64,000 nt of DNA, from NCBI RefSeq assembly GCF_947648125.1, contig NZ_CANSMR010000003.1:186001-250000 (forward strand), written 5' to 3'. The notes beneath the pieces are model-generated. The model was given only the letters and a program-made list of their open reading frames with translations, searched no databases and was not told the origin of the DNA. Source of the stretch: an uncultured Bradyrhizobium sp. (GTDB lineage Bacteria > Pseudomonadota > Alphaproteobacteria > Rhizobiales > Xanthobacteraceae). Shown here in pieces: positions 52,081 to 61,690 of this stretch; position 1 is the stretch's first letter; every line of letters begins with the position of its first letter. The position numbers were made by a program, and so were the translations under genes.

Positions 52081-52314
52081 TTGGCAACCCGCTATTATTT
52101 CGACATCCGCAACGGCGAGGAACTCTATGCCGACAGGCAGGGCATCGAACTGCGCGACGAGGAGACCGCCGCCCACGAAGCGATGCAGTCATTGCTCAGC
52201 ATGGCGAAGGACAACCCGCCGTTGGACAAGCACCGTCTGCTGGCGTTCGAGGTCCGCACCGACGAAGGGCCGGTGTTTCAGATCAGCCTCAACCGGGGGA
52301 TGACACGGCGCTAG
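52081..52314 (+). CDS. DUF6894-like small protein (77 aa)
   Basis: The product (M)ATRYYFDIRNGEELYADRQGIELRDEETAAHEAMQSLL (quoted as two parts: ATRYYFDIRNGEELYADRQG and IELRDEETAAHEA) fits a family of small rhizobial proteins with the opening 'RYYFDIRdG' and 'GxELrDxExA'. The TTG start is chosen because GAGGGAG lies about 8 bases upstream and the conserved opening follows directly. It is a soluble alpha/beta protein and often occurs in many copies per genome. The function is unknown. Confidence 0.75.
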   Translation: MATRYYFDIRNGEELYADRQGIELRDEETAAHEAMQSLLSMAKDNPPLDKHRLLAFEVRTDEGPVFQISLNRGMTRR

Positions 52315-52406
52315 CTGCGTCGGCGCGCAACCGAACGTCAATAATTTCGCCGGCGAAGGCCCGTCGGTCTTCACGCGAACCGGTGTCCACTCCGCTCGAA
52401 AGCGCT

Positions 52407-53099
52407 CTAGTGATCGGACAGGCTGCCGACGATCGATGCGCGGCGAGACAGTTCGATCCAGTTGCCGTCCGGATCGAGGATCATGGAAATCCGTGCGACT
52501 TCGCCGAGCGTGACCGGCGCGAGGCCCTCGCGCACGCCCTTGGCACGCAGGTCGGCATGCGCGGCGTCGATATCGGCGACTTGCAGCGTGATGTAGCGCC
52601 AGCCGCGCGCGCCTCGAACCGGATCGACGGTCGCGGCACGATCTTCCCTGAGCAGGATCAGGCTGTCGCCGAGGCGAAACGCCGGACCGCCCGACCAGGA
52701 CTGCTCGGCGAAGCCGAGAATGTCGCCATAGAATTTGCGATGCGCGGCGAGGTCGCGCACGGCCAAGGAAACCGCAATTTGGGTGATGCCGTCATGTCCG
52801 GGCGCCACCAGGCAAACGCTGTTGCCGTCGGGATCGGCCATGCGCCGCGGCGCTCCAACGCCGTCTCGTACAACGATCAGTTCGCGATAGCCGCTCGGCG
52901 CCGCATCCGGCAGCGGCTCGACGTGATGGTTGAGCTTGATGACCGAACCACGTGCGTCGTGCCGGTATTGCTTCTGCCCGCGCCGGATCGGCAACACGTG
53001 GTCGAAGCGAACGCCGGCGTCCTGCTGCCAGAACCGCAGCATCGGCTCCAGATTGTTGGTGGAAAGGCCGACGTCGATCACGTTCTTCGCGAGTTGCAT
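52407..53099 (-). CDS. VOC (glyoxalase/bleomycin-resistance) family protein
   Basis: The 230-residue product has two VOC-type beta-alpha-beta modules (about 5-105 and 105-225), with 'GLSTNNLEPMLRFWQQDAGV', 'MADPDGNSVCLVAPG', 'LAVRDLAAHRKFYGDILGF' and 'ARISMILDPDGNWIELSRR'. VOC proteins bind a metal and include glyoxalases and dioxygenases; the exact reaction cannot be told. It is the last gene of a leftward group (54981 to 52407) divergent from a LysR regulator. Confidence 0.88.
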   Translation of the reverse strand: MQLAKNVIDVGLSTNNLEPMLRFWQQDAGVRFDHVLPIRRGQKQYRHDARGSVIKLNHHVEPLPDAAPSGYRELIVVRDGVGAPRRMADPDGNSVCLVAPGHDGITQIAVSLAVRDLAAHRKFYGDILGFAEQSWSGGPAFRLGDSLILLREDRAATVDPVRGARGWRYITLQVADIDAAHADLRAKGVREGLAPVTLGEVARISMILDPDGNWIELSRRASIVGSLSDH

Positions 53100-53140
53100 G
53101 TCCGGTCTCCCCAGCCGCCGTGCGCGCTCGCTGGACCGGC

Positions 53141-53542
53141 TCAGCCGGGAAAGCGATCGCCAAACATCGGCAAGCCGCTGTGCGACTGCTCGCGCGTCGC
53201 CTCATCCTGGATGACGTCCCAGTGCTCGGCGAGCACGTCACCCTCCATGCGCACGATGTCGGCGACGACCCATGCCGTCGGCAGACCATGACCGCTGAAC
53301 CGGCCGTGCAGAATGACGAAATCGCCGCTCGCCGCGCCGACATGGTTCTCATAGCGCAGCGTCGCGGGCAAGCCCTTGACGAGATCGAACAGCCCGTCCC
53401 GGCCGGGCGCAATGTGCGCGCTGTGCTGGATGTAGCGCGGCGACCAGAGCCGCTCGGCGGCGGCGTAATCGCGCTTGTTGAACAGGGTATCGAACGCGTC
53501 CAGCACGAACTGGACGCGGCGATCTTGGTTCGACGCGTTCAT
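53141..53542 (-). CDS. SnoaL-like / NTF2-fold protein
   Basis: The 133-residue product has the SnoaL-type layout: 'VLDAFDTLFNKRDYAAAERLW', 'RYIQHSAHIAPGRDGLFDLV' and 'VRMEGDVLAEHWDVIQDEA'. Such proteins form a cone-shaped pocket and act as cyclases, isomerases or ligand binders. It sits between a VOC gene and a periplasmic protein gene in one direction. The substrate is unknown. Confidence 0.85.
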   Translation of the reverse strand: MNASNQDRRVQFVLDAFDTLFNKRDYAAAERLWSPRYIQHSAHIAPGRDGLFDLVKGLPATLRYENHVGAASGDFVILHGRFSGHGLPTAWVVADIVRMEGDVLAEHWDVIQDEATREQSHSGLPMFGDRFPG

Positions 53543-53569
53543 GGCTTCGTTCCCTTGAAGATATCCGGG

Positions 53570-54256
53570 TTACTTGCGGACCAGCGGGATCTGCAGATTG
53601 GTCGGCCGGTTCTGCTCGGTGTCGAAGCCGCGTCCGTCGACATTGCGGGCGCCCCAGAACAGCAGGTCGCCCCTGAGATAGACCAGGTCGTATTCCATGA
53701 AGTTCGTCCCTTCCTTGAGGCCGAACGGCAGGAACGACTTGCCGAAGATGCTCTGCGGCGCATCGACCGCCCACGGCGCGTAGCCGGCGGCCGCGACTTT
53801 GTTGAGAACATCGACAAAGCCCTGCGCCAGCGGCGTGACCTCGTAGGCCTCGTCGGCGACGAAATCGACCTTCTGCGCCCCCGGTGCGATCGGGTGCGCG
53901 CCCTGCCACTGCATGTGCCCGACGATCCTGATCCGCGCCAGCGGCACCTTGCCGTATGGATCGGCCGAGTTGATCACCACGAGCTCAAACCGGTCAGATG
54001 ACTGATAGGTAAAAGCGCGCTTGAGATAGAACGGCTTGATCGAGCCGTCCGGATTCTTGCTCGGCCGGATCTCGGGCGCGATGCTTTCCCAATTGCCGGC
54101 GAGTGCCTGCTTGATCGCTGCGACGTCCGTATCCATGGCGCTTGTCCTTGGTTGATTGCCGGGAGATTGCGCGGCGGCGCTGCCGAACCCGGTCAGCACG
54201 CTGCCGGCACCGGTCAGCACCAGTGCCAAGAACGCCACGGCAATCCCCTTCGACAT
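53570..54256 (-). CDS. Secreted hypothetical protein (228 aa)
   Basis: The N-terminus MSKGIAVAFLALVLTGAGSV...AAAQ looks like a cleavable signal peptide (cut near residue 30), so the protein should be periplasmic. The mature part contains 'NWESIAPEIRPSKNPDGSIKPFY' (in part), 'GHMQWQGAHPIAPGAQKVDF' and 'DLLFWGARNVDGRGFDTE'. I cannot name a family with certainty; it appears lipocalin-like in its alternating strands, which is only an impression. It is co-directional with SnoaL and hydrolase genes. Confidence 0.7.
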   Translation of the reverse strand: MSKGIAVAFLALVLTGAGSVLTGFGSAAAQSPGNQPRTSAMDTDVAAIKQALAGNWESIAPEIRPSKNPDGSIKPFYLKRAFTYQSSDRFELVVINSADPYGKVPLARIRIVGHMQWQGAHPIAPGAQKVDFVADEAYEVTPLAQGFVDVLNKVAAAGYAPWAVDAPQSIFGKSFLPFGLKEGTNFMEYDLVYLRGDLLFWGARNVDGRGFDTEQNRPTNLQIPLVRK

Positions 54257-54285
54257 CTGCGTGATCCCTGACCTAGCCGAGGCGC

Positions 54286-54981
54286 TCAGCGCCGTTGAAC
54301 GGCGGCGGCGGCCTTGCGGATGACATCGAGCACGAGGCCGGGCTGCGACAGCATCGGCACGTGACTGCTGTCGGCCTCAGCGACGGTGGCGCCCATGCGC
54401 TTTGCGACGAAGTGCTGCAGTTCGGGATGCACGGTGCGGTCCTGCCTCGCCACGACGTACCAGCTCGGCTTCGCGCGCCACGCGGTGCCCGCGACCTTCT
54501 GCTCGAACAGGTCGGGCACCGGGACGCCTTGCGTTGCCCAAACCAGCGCCTGCTCCTGTTCTGAAAGGTCGCCAGCAAAACAGACGGTGCCGCTCGGCTT
54601 CAGCCAGATGCGCCCGTCGGCGACCTCGATATGCGAGAACACGTCGGTGACCGGAAACTTCGCTTGCAGGCTCTGCGACGTCTCGTCGGCGTCGGGCGCG
54701 AGTGCTGCGATGTAGACGAGACCCGCGACACGCGGATCGGCGCCGGCAGCGGTGATGACGGTGCCGCCATAGGAATGACCGACCAGGATCGCAGGACCGC
54801 TGACCCGCCCCAGCGCGGCCGTCACGGCCGCAACGTCGGTCGCAAGCGCGTCGAGGCCGTATTGCGCTGCGATCACCTCGTGTCCCTCGGCCTGAAGCGA
54901 CGGGATCAGCTTGCCGAAGCACGATCCGTCGGCCCAGAGCCCGTGAGCGAACACAATGCTCGGTTTGTTTTGCTTGGACAT
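54286..54981 (-). CDS. Alpha/beta hydrolase
   Basis: The 231-residue product (start MSKQNKPSIVFAHGLWADGS) has the oxyanion segment 'FAHGLWADG', the nucleophile elbow G-H-S-Y-G in 'AILVGHSYGGTVI', and a late histidine in 'ADSSHVPMLSQP'. It resembles esterase/EstC-like small hydrolases found beside LysR regulators. The frame stays open upstream but that part is antisense to the LysR gene and not real. It is the first gene of a leftward group divergent from that regulator, which probably controls it. Confidence 0.9.
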   Translation of the reverse strand: MSKQNKPSIVFAHGLWADGSCFGKLIPSLQAEGHEVIAAQYGLDALATDVAAVTAALGRVSGPAILVGHSYGGTVITAAGADPRVAGLVYIAALAPDADETSQSLQAKFPVTDVFSHIEVADGRIWLKPSGTVCFAGDLSEQEQALVWATQGVPVPDLFEQKVAGTAWRAKPSWYVVARQDRTVHPELQHFVAKRMGATVAEADSSHVPMLSQPGLVLDVIRKAAAAVQRR

Positions 54982-55215
54982 GGTTGCTCGCTGTCGTGTT
55001 GTGGTCACGCAGTCGTCGCGGCCCGTCGCTGCGCCGAGCCGGACAGACCAGACGAGATGGGCTCTGCCTGCGAGGCAGATCCCGTGATCGGAATACGCTT
55101 CGCTATAGAGGGCGCTGGCCGGCTTGAAAAAGACTTTGTAAGCTGGCCCCATGCCTGCGAGACATGCCTGCGCGAGATGGCAACGCGATGGGCAGGCCGT
55201 GATCGGGAGACTGCG

Positions 55216-56106
55216 ATGGAGCTTCGGCATCTGCGCTATTTCGTTGCTGTGGCCGATGCCGGCAGCCTGACGGTCGCGGCCGAGCAGAAACTCCACACCT
55301 CGCAGCCTTCGCTCAGCCGGCAGATCCGCGATCTCGAGGAGGAGGTCGGCGTGCAACTCTTGAATCGCGGTGCACAGGGCATCGAGCTGACCGCCGCCGG
55401 CAAGGCGTTTCTCGACCATGCCCGCATGGCGTTGTTGCAGGCCGAGGCCGCCAAGGAAGCGGCGCTGCGCGCAGCCCAGCCGCCGAAACCTGCCTTCTCG
55501 CTCGGCTTCCTGTCGGGTGCCGAGATCGATCTGCTGCCCGAGGTGACCCGCGTGTTGCGCGACGAATTTCCCGGCATCGACATCCGCCTGTCGAGCGACT
55601 ACTCGCCCTTGCTCGCCAAGGCACTGATGCGGCGCAAGCTCGACGCCGCCTTTATGCGGGCCGACGAGAGCATGGAGGATCTGGCGTACAGGCGCGTGCG
55701 TACCGACCCGCTGGTGTTCGTGTTTCCGAGCAACCATCGGCTGGCGGCGCAGACCGCCGTCGCGCCGGAAGACGTCGCGGGCGAGACCTTCTATCTGCCG
55801 TCCAAATCCGCGCCGGCAGTGCGCCGTGTCGTGCTGGACTATTTCAACCGCGCCGGCATCGATCCGAGGCCGGAGCACGAGGTGCATAATGTCGTGCATG
55901 CAATATCGATGATCACCTCGACGCATGGCGTGATGCTGCTGCCGGCCTACACGGCCCGCTATCTGCCCGACAGCATCACCACCCGGCCAGTGCAGGGAGA
56001 GGCGCCGACGCTGGATCTCGTGCTCGCCTATCACAAGGCCAACAAATCCCCGATCCTGAAGCTGTTGCTGTCGCGGGTCGGCCGGTTGGCCGCGGCGCCG
56101 GCCTGA
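55216..56106 (+). CDS. LysR-family transcriptional regulator
   Basis: The 296-residue product begins MELRHLRYFVAVADAGSLTVAAEQ, the usual LysR winged-helix (about 1-60, with 'HTSQPSLSRQIRDLEEEVGV'), followed by a two-lobed effector domain (about 90-290). It is divergent from the alpha/beta hydrolase gene, with 234 bp between the starts, the typical arrangement for a LysR regulator and its target. The co-inducer is not predictable. Confidence 0.92.
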   Translation: MELRHLRYFVAVADAGSLTVAAEQKLHTSQPSLSRQIRDLEEEVGVQLLNRGAQGIELTAAGKAFLDHARMALLQAEAAKEAALRAAQPPKPAFSLGFLSGAEIDLLPEVTRVLRDEFPGIDIRLSSDYSPLLAKALMRRKLDAAFMRADESMEDLAYRRVRTDPLVFVFPSNHRLAAQTAVAPEDVAGETFYLPSKSAPAVRRVVLDYFNRAGIDPRPEHEVHNVVHAISMITSTHGVMLLPAYTARYLPDSITTRPVQGEAPTLDLVLAYHKANKSPILKLLLSRVGRLAAAPA

Positions 56107-56131
56107 TCTCTTCAATCCAGTGAGGACCAAT

Positions 56132-56695
56132 ATGCCCGCAGGCCTCGTTCAGACCTTTCGCGCATTTGCTTACAACAACGCCTGGGCCAATCATCGCCTG
56201 CTCACGGCATGCGCCGGTCTCGGCCAGGCGGAGTTCGCCGCCGCGCGGACCGGATTCTTCCCGAGCCTGCAGGCGACGCTGAACCACATCCATGTCATCG
56301 ATCTCTTCTATGTCGATGCGCTCGAAGGCGGCTGGCTCGGGCCGAAGGCGTGGGCGAACGAGGTACCCTACCCGGCGGTCGCGGCGCTGCAGGCTGCGCA
56401 ACGTGCGATCGACCAGCGCCTGATCGTTCACTGCGATGCGCTGACGCCTGAACGACTCGATGATGTGGTGAAGGTCAATCGCGACAGCTCGGTGCAGACC
56501 GAGCGGCGCGACCGCCTTCTGATGCATCTGTTTCAGCACCAAATCCATCATCGCGGCCAAGCCCATGCGATCCTCTCCGAAACCACCGCCAAGCCGCCGC
56601 AGCTCGACGAATTCTTCGCCGCCGGCGAGGCGCCGCTGCGGGAAGCCGAGTTCAAGGACCTCGGCTGGAGCGAAGCCACCGTGTGGGGCGGCTGA
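56132..56695 (+). CDS. DinB-family protein
   Basis: The 187-residue product is a four-helix-bundle protein of the DinB/YfiT type, with likely metal histidines in 'LNHIHVIDLFYVDAL' and 'LFQHQIHHRGQAHAIL'. Members act as thiol-dependent S-transferases or have unknown roles. The ATG at 56132 is preferred over an upstream GTG because GTGAGGA lies about 6 bases before it. It follows the LysR gene by 25 bp. Confidence 0.88.
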   Translation: MPAGLVQTFRAFAYNNAWANHRLLTACAGLGQAEFAAARTGFFPSLQATLNHIHVIDLFYVDALEGGWLGPKAWANEVPYPAVAALQAAQRAIDQRLIVHCDALTPERLDDVVKVNRDSSVQTERRDRLLMHLFQHQIHHRGQAHAILSETTAKPPQLDEFFAAGEAPLREAEFKDLGWSEATVWGG

Positions 56696-56812
56696 ACGCC
56701 AGGTTCCGCGCGCGATCGGGCGGCGGCGCGCATCGGTTCCCGATCCGGAACAAGGTCTTGAATCCCGGTGCCTCCACGCTCACCTGTCGGTGAAACGTGG
56801 GGAACTCCAGAC

Positions 56813-57541
56813 ATGCCATTCGCCAATCATCGGGGCCAGCGCATCCATTACACCGTTGAGGGATCCGGGCCGCTGATCGTGCTGCAGCACGGCCTGCTGC
56901 TCGACGCCGCGAGCTGGAAGCAATGCGGCGTGGTCGACGCGCTCGCCGATCGGTTCCGTGTCGCCTGTGTCGACTCGCTCGGACATGGCCTGAGCGACAA
57001 ACCCGCCGATCCCGAATTCTACGATCAGGAACAACGTGCCGGCGATGTCGTCGCGGTGATTGACGATCTCGGCCACGAGCGCGCCCATGTGGTTGGACAT
57101 TCGATGGGCGGCTGGGTGGCGGTCGGCGTCGCCCGGTTCTTCCCGGCGCGGCTGGCGTCGCTGGCAATCGGCGGCTGGGACTTTCTCACCGGGCTGCCGC
57201 GCGGCAACGCCGGCCCGCTGACATATGCCGCCTTCATGACGTTTGCGCGCCGCACCGCACCTCAGCTTACGGGACGGGTGACGTCCGACCTCGAGGGCGG
57301 CGTACGCGCCTGCTTCGATGCGCTCGGCCAGATCGACGGCGCCAAGGACGCCGTGCTTTCCTCACGCGTGCCGGTGCTGCTCTGGAACGGACGGGACGAC
57401 GCACCGCACATGCCGATGCAGCGCTTTGCCGCGGAGAACGGCCTTGATGCGATGTCGGTCCCCGGCGATCATCTTGGCGCGCTGCTTCAGCACGGCGACA
57501 CGATCGGCCGCGGCATCGGCTCGTTCGTCAGGCGCGGCTGA
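56813..57541 (+). CDS. Alpha/beta hydrolase
   Basis: The 242-residue product (start MPFANHRGQRIHYTVEGSG) has 'VLQHGLLLDAASW' (oxyanion region), the nucleophile elbow 'VVGHSMGGWVAVG', an acid in 'LLWNGRDD' and the histidine in 'VPGDHLGALLQHG'. It is a generic hydrolase of the epoxide-hydrolase/esterase type without a predictable substrate. A GTGGGGAA-like purine stretch precedes the ATG. Confidence 0.9.
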   Translation: MPFANHRGQRIHYTVEGSGPLIVLQHGLLLDAASWKQCGVVDALADRFRVACVDSLGHGLSDKPADPEFYDQEQRAGDVVAVIDDLGHERAHVVGHSMGGWVAVGVARFFPARLASLAIGGWDFLTGLPRGNAGPLTYAAFMTFARRTAPQLTGRVTSDLEGGVRACFDALGQIDGAKDAVLSSRVPVLLWNGRDDAPHMPMQRFAAENGLDAMSVPGDHLGALLQHGDTIGRGIGSFVRRG

Positions 57542-57769
57542 GCGGAGCACCGTGCAGGGTTGCGTGCGACGGCGCCGGTTCAGCTCGCGCGGCCCCGACC
57601 CGAACATCGCGAAATTCCGGTTAACTGCATTGCGCCGCTCTCATGGTCGCCCACGGGAAAAGCAGAGCGGATCGCTTGGGGGTCACGCGGGATCATGTAG
57701 GATAGCGGTCACGATCTCCGCCGGCGACGCTGCCGGCCGACACTCGGACGCTTACTCTGGGACTGCTTG

Positions 57770-58531
57770 ATGACCGCGCATGTCATAGTCACCGACGAAG
57801 CCGCCACACGCGTGATCCGGCTACGCAGGCCCGAGAAGAAGAACGCGATCACCGAGGAGATGTTTCGCGCGATCAGCGATGCGATCGACAAGGCGCAGAA
57901 CAATCCGAAGATCCGCTGCCTGATCATCACCGGCGGCTCCGGCGTGTTCACCGCGGGCAACGACATCGAGGACCTGCTCGCGCAGGGCACCTCGACCGGC
58001 GAGGCGCCGCCCGCCTCCGACCTGGTCAAGTTCCTGTATTCACTGGCCCACAATGTGAAGCCGATCATTGCCGCCGTCGACGGCGTCGCGATGGGCATCG
58101 GCACCACGATGCTGTTTCACTGCGACTATGTGCTGGCGAGCAAGACCGCGCTGTTCTCGACGCCGTTCTCCAATTTCGGCCTGGTGCCGGAAGGCGCCTC
58201 CAGCCTGCTGATGCCGCGGACGATGGGCCATCAGCGCGCCTTTGCGATGCTGGTGATGGGCCGCACCATGTCGGCCGACGACGCCCGCATCGCCGGCTTC
58301 GTCAACACCGTGGTGGCACCCGGGCATGCCGAGGTCGAGGCGCACAAGGTGGCGCGCGAGATCTGCGCACTGCCGGCCGAGGCGGTGGCGATCTCGCGCC
58401 GCCTGATCCGGCTGCCGCCCGAGGACGTCACCCGTCGCATCGAGCAGGAGAACCACCTGTTCAGCGAGCGGATGCGCTCCAGGGAGGCGGTCAGCGCCTT
58501 CAAGGCCTTCATGGCGCGCACGAAGGCTTGA
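57770..58531 (+). CDS. Enoyl-CoA hydratase/isomerase family protein
   Basis: The 253-residue crotonase-fold product includes 'VIRLRRPEKKNAITEEM', the oxyanion strand 'GVFTAGNDIEDL' and 'AAVDGVAMGIGTTML'. The position usually holding glutamate in true hydratases reads 'FGLVPEGASSLLMPR', keeping one candidate acid (E in VPEGAS). It may be an isomerase or a hydratase of fatty acid breakdown. The ATG at 57770 is used rather than the TTG one codon earlier. Confidence 0.9.
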   Translation: MTAHVIVTDEAATRVIRLRRPEKKNAITEEMFRAISDAIDKAQNNPKIRCLIITGGSGVFTAGNDIEDLLAQGTSTGEAPPASDLVKFLYSLAHNVKPIIAAVDGVAMGIGTTMLFHCDYVLASKTALFSTPFSNFGLVPEGASSLLMPRTMGHQRAFAMLVMGRTMSADDARIAGFVNTVVAPGHAEVEAHKVAREICALPAEAVAISRRLIRLPPEDVTRRIEQENHLFSERMRSREAVSAFKAFMARTKA

Positions 58532-58607
58532 AACGAAGCGTCGCAAAATTGTAGTGGCGTCGCGCCATGATCGTGTGTTCCATGATCGTGCACGCCATGG
58601 ACAGGTC

Positions 58608-60278
58608 ATGAGACAGCCCCGCCTTACGCCCCTCGCCGCGCTCTGCGCATTCGGACTGGCCGCAGCCGGCCCCTGCCTGGCGCAGACCGCCGCGCCGGTG
58701 AGCCTGCGCATTCTCGCGATCAACGATTTCCACGGCTATCTGCGGCCGCCGCCGGGCGGCATCCGCATCACCGATCCCGCTGATGCGACCAAGAAGATCA
58801 TGGTGCCCGCCGGCGGCGCCGAGCGATTGGCAACCGTCGTCAAGCAGCTGCGTGAAGGCCACAAGAACAACATCTTCGTCGCGGCCGGCGACCTGATCGG
58901 CGCGAGCCCGTTTTTGTCGGCCATGTTCCACGACGAGCCGACCATCGAGTCGCTGTCGATGATGGGGCTTGCGATCTCGTCGGTCGGCAATCACGAATTC
59001 GACGAGGGCAAGGACGAGCTCCTGCGGATGCAGAATGGCGGCTGCCACCCGGTCGACAAATGCCAGGGGCCGCATCCCTTCGCGGGCGCCAAGTTCCGTT
59101 ATCTCGCCGCCTCCACGATCGACAAGGCCTCCGGCAAGCCGGTGTTTCCGCCCTACGAGATCAAGGAATTCGACGGCATTCCGGTGGCCTTCATCGGGCT
59201 GACGCTGAAGAACACGCCGAACCTGGTGTCGCCGGCCGGCGTCGCCAGCCTCGAATTCCGCGACGAGGCCGAGACTGTCAATGCGTTGATCCCCGAGCTG
59301 AAGGCGAAGGGCGTCGAGGCAATCGTGGTCCTGATCCACGAAGGCGGCTTTCCGACCGGCGATTATAATGAATGCCCCGGCATCTCCGGACCGATCGTCG
59401 ACATCGTCAAGAAGTTCGACAAGGCGGTCGACGTCGTGATCTCAGGTCATACCCACCAGGCCTATGTCTGCGAGATCGACGGACGGCTCGTCACCTCCGG
59501 CGACAAATACGGCACGCTGGTCACCGCGATCGACCTTCAGCTCGATCCGAACAGCCATGACGTGATCAGCGCCAAGGCCGACAACACCATCGTGAAGATC
59601 GGCGGCACCGCCAAGGACCCGGAGCAGAGCGCGCTGCTGGAATCCTATGACCGGCTGGCCGCGCCGATCGCCAACCGCGCGGCCGGCTCGGTCACGGAAA
59701 CGCTGTCGCGCACGCCCGCCGAGACCGGCGAAAGCCCGCTCGGCGATATCGTCGCCGACGCGCAGCTGCGCGCGACCAGTTCTGAGCCGAATGGCGGCGC
59801 GGTGATCGCCTTCACCAATCCCGGCGGTGTGCGGACCGACATCGTCAAGCGCGAGGACGGCGCCATCACCTATGCCGACATTTTCGCCAGCCAGCCGTTC
59901 CGCAACCAGCTGGTGACGATGACGCTGACCGGCAAGCAGCTCAAGGACGTGCTGGAGCAGCAGTGGGCCGACCCGAAACGGCCGCGCGCTCTCCAGGTCT
60001 CGAAGGGCTTTGCCTATGCGTGGGATGCGAGCAAGCCCGATGGCTCGCGCATCATCGCCGCGCGGATGTCGCTCGACGGCAAGCCGATCGACCCGGCCGC
60101 GAGCTATCGCGTCACGGTGAACAACTATCTCGCCGAGGGCGGCGACGGTTTCACGGTCTTCAAGGAAGGAACGGCGCAGCAGTTCGGCATCTACGACGTC
60201 GATGCGCTCTATGCCTACTTCAAGGCCAACAGCCCGGTCGGCCCGGCGGCCGGCAAGCGGATCGAGCGGATCAATTGA
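58608..60278 (+). CDS. Periplasmic bifunctional nucleotidase (UshA/CpdB type)
   Basis: The 556-residue product has a signal peptide (MRQPRLTPLAALCAFGLAAA, cut near 25) and a metallophosphoesterase domain with 'AINDFHGYL', 'AAGDLIGASPF', 'SVGNHEFDEG' and 'ISGHTHQAYVC'. The C-terminal 5'-nucleotidase substrate domain follows ('FTNPGGVRTDI', 'LVTMTLTGKQLKDVLEQQ', 'VTVNNYLAEGGDGFTVF'). It releases phosphate from nucleotides in the periplasm. An upstream in-frame ATG gives no signal peptide, so the later start is chosen. Confidence 0.92.
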   Translation: MRQPRLTPLAALCAFGLAAAGPCLAQTAAPVSLRILAINDFHGYLRPPPGGIRITDPADATKKIMVPAGGAERLATVVKQLREGHKNNIFVAAGDLIGASPFLSAMFHDEPTIESLSMMGLAISSVGNHEFDEGKDELLRMQNGGCHPVDKCQGPHPFAGAKFRYLAASTIDKASGKPVFPPYEIKEFDGIPVAFIGLTLKNTPNLVSPAGVASLEFRDEAETVNALIPELKAKGVEAIVVLIHEGGFPTGDYNECPGISGPIVDIVKKFDKAVDVVISGHTHQAYVCEIDGRLVTSGDKYGTLVTAIDLQLDPNSHDVISAKADNTIVKIGGTAKDPEQSALLESYDRLAAPIANRAAGSVTETLSRTPAETGESPLGDIVADAQLRATSSEPNGGAVIAFTNPGGVRTDIVKREDGAITYADIFASQPFRNQLVTMTLTGKQLKDVLEQQWADPKRPRALQVSKGFAYAWDASKPDGSRIIAARMSLDGKPIDPAASYRVTVNNYLAEGGDGFTVFKEGTAQQFGIYDVDALYAYFKANSPVGPAAGKRIERIN

Positions 60279-60386
60279 AGTGGGGGCGTGGAACACCCGT
60301 GGGGCGGAGACAGGCCTTTCCGGCGAGCCGGTAACGGCCTAAATTAGGCACTCCTCGTACGCGCCTCCATTGCGCCGGGAATTTGC

Positions 60387-61313
60387 ATGACACTGCTTCT
60401 GACGCACCCCGCCTGCCTCGATCATCTGACCCCACCCGGACATCCCGAACGCCCCGACCGGCTGCGCGCGGTTGCCGAGGTGCTCGGCGAAGACCGCTTC
60501 AAGGCACTGGTGCGCGACCTCGCACCGGAAGGCGACCTCGACAGCGTGCTGCTCTGTCATGGCGAGCACTATGTCGGCGAGCTGCGCCACATCGCGCCGA
60601 CCTCCGGCATGATCTATATCGACGGCGACACCTCGATGTCGCCGGGCACCTGGGAAGCCGTGATGCGCGGCGTCGGCGGCGCGGTGGCGGCGACCGATGC
60701 GGTGATGGAGGGCAAGCATCAAAACGCCTTCGTCGCGGTGCGCCCGCCCGGGCATCACGCCGAGAAATCGACGCCGATGGGCTTCTGCTTTTTCGACAAT
60801 GTCGCGATCGCCGCGCGCCACGCACAGCGCAAATACGGCATCAAGCGCGCCGCGATCATCGATTTCGACGTCCATCACGGCAACGGCACGCAGGATATCT
60901 TCTGGGCCGATCCGACCGTGATGTACTGCTCGACGCATCAGATGCCGCTGTTCCCCGGCACCGGCGCTTCAGGCGAGCGCGGCGAGCACGACACCGTCGT
61001 CAACGCGCCGCTTTCGCCCGGCGACGGCGGCGCCAAATTCCGTTCCGCGTTCGAGAACCTGATCCTGCCGCAGCTCGAGAAATTCTCCCCCGAGCTCGTC
61101 GTCGTCTCGGCGGGCTTCGACGCGCATCACCGCGATCCGCTGGCCTCGATCAACCTGACCGGCGAGGATTTCGGCTGGGTCACGCGCAAGCTGATGGACC
61201 TCGCCGACAAGAGCGCCGGCGGCCGCGTCGTCTCCATGCTGGAGGGCGGCTACGACCTCGAGGGCCTGAAAGAGTCGGTGGCATCTCACGTCACCGCATT
61301 GATGGGCGCGTGA
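60387..61313 (+). CDS. Histone-deacetylase-like (acetylpolyamine/class II HDAC) family protein
   Basis: The 308-residue product has the zinc deacetylase motifs '[20 protein letters not shown]', '[14 protein letters not shown]', '[20 protein letters not shown]' and '[10 protein letters not shown]'. These supply the catalytic histidine pair and the zinc ligands (D, H and D). Bacterial members remove acetyl groups from small amines or lysines. It is followed by xseB and dxs, an order I know from Bradyrhizobium-type genomes. Confidence 0.93.
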   Translation: MTLLLTHPACLDHLTPPGHPERPDRLRAVAEVLGEDRFKALVRDLAPEGDLDSVLLCHGEHYVGELRHIAPTSGMIYIDGDTSMSPGTWEAVMRGVGGAVAATDAVMEGKHQNAFVAVRPPGHHAEKSTPMGFCFFDNVAIAARHAQRKYGIKRAAIIDFDVHHGNGTQDIFWADPTVMYCSTHQMPLFPGTGASGERGEHDTVVNAPLSPGDGGAKFRSAFENLILPQLEKFSPELVVVSAGFDAHHRDPLASINLTGEDFGWVTRKLMDLADKSAGGRVVSMLEGGYDLEGLKESVASHVTALMGA

Positions 61314-61438
61314 ATCCCCGCCACAATACGCCCGCAAAAATTCGATTGATTCTGCGCCGGGGCAAGCATGGCCTGCGACAGGTCATGTTTGGACGACGAG
61401 ATCCGATCACGGTCTGATCGGCGCACTGGGAACACATA

Positions 61439-61690
61439 ATGGCCGAAAACACGCAGGCGGACGTCAAGAAGCTCTCCTTTGAACGCGCGATCGAGGAACT
61501 CGAATCGATCGTCAAGCGGCTCGAGGACGGCAAGGTCCCGCTTGAGGAATCGGTCGCGATCTATGAGCGCGGCGAGGCGCTGAAGCGGCGCTGCGAGGAA
61601 TTGCTGCGCCAGGCCGAAGCCCGCGTCGACAAGATCACCACCGACGCCTCGGGCCAGCCGACCGGCACCGAGCCGCTCGACGTGCAGTAG
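61439..61690 (+). CDS. xseB: Exodeoxyribonuclease VII small subunit
   Basis: The 83-residue product contains the conserved XseB core 'LSFERAIEELESIVKRLEDG', 'VPLEESVAIYERGEALKRRC' and 'LLRQAEARVDKI'. It forms long helices that bind the large subunit XseA, giving an exonuclease for single-stranded DNA. It lies upstream of dxs, the usual order in alphaproteobacteria. Confidence 0.95.
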   Translation: MAENTQADVKKLSFERAIEELESIVKRLEDGKVPLEESVAIYERGEALKRRCEELLRQAEARVDKITTDASGQPTGTEPLDVQ

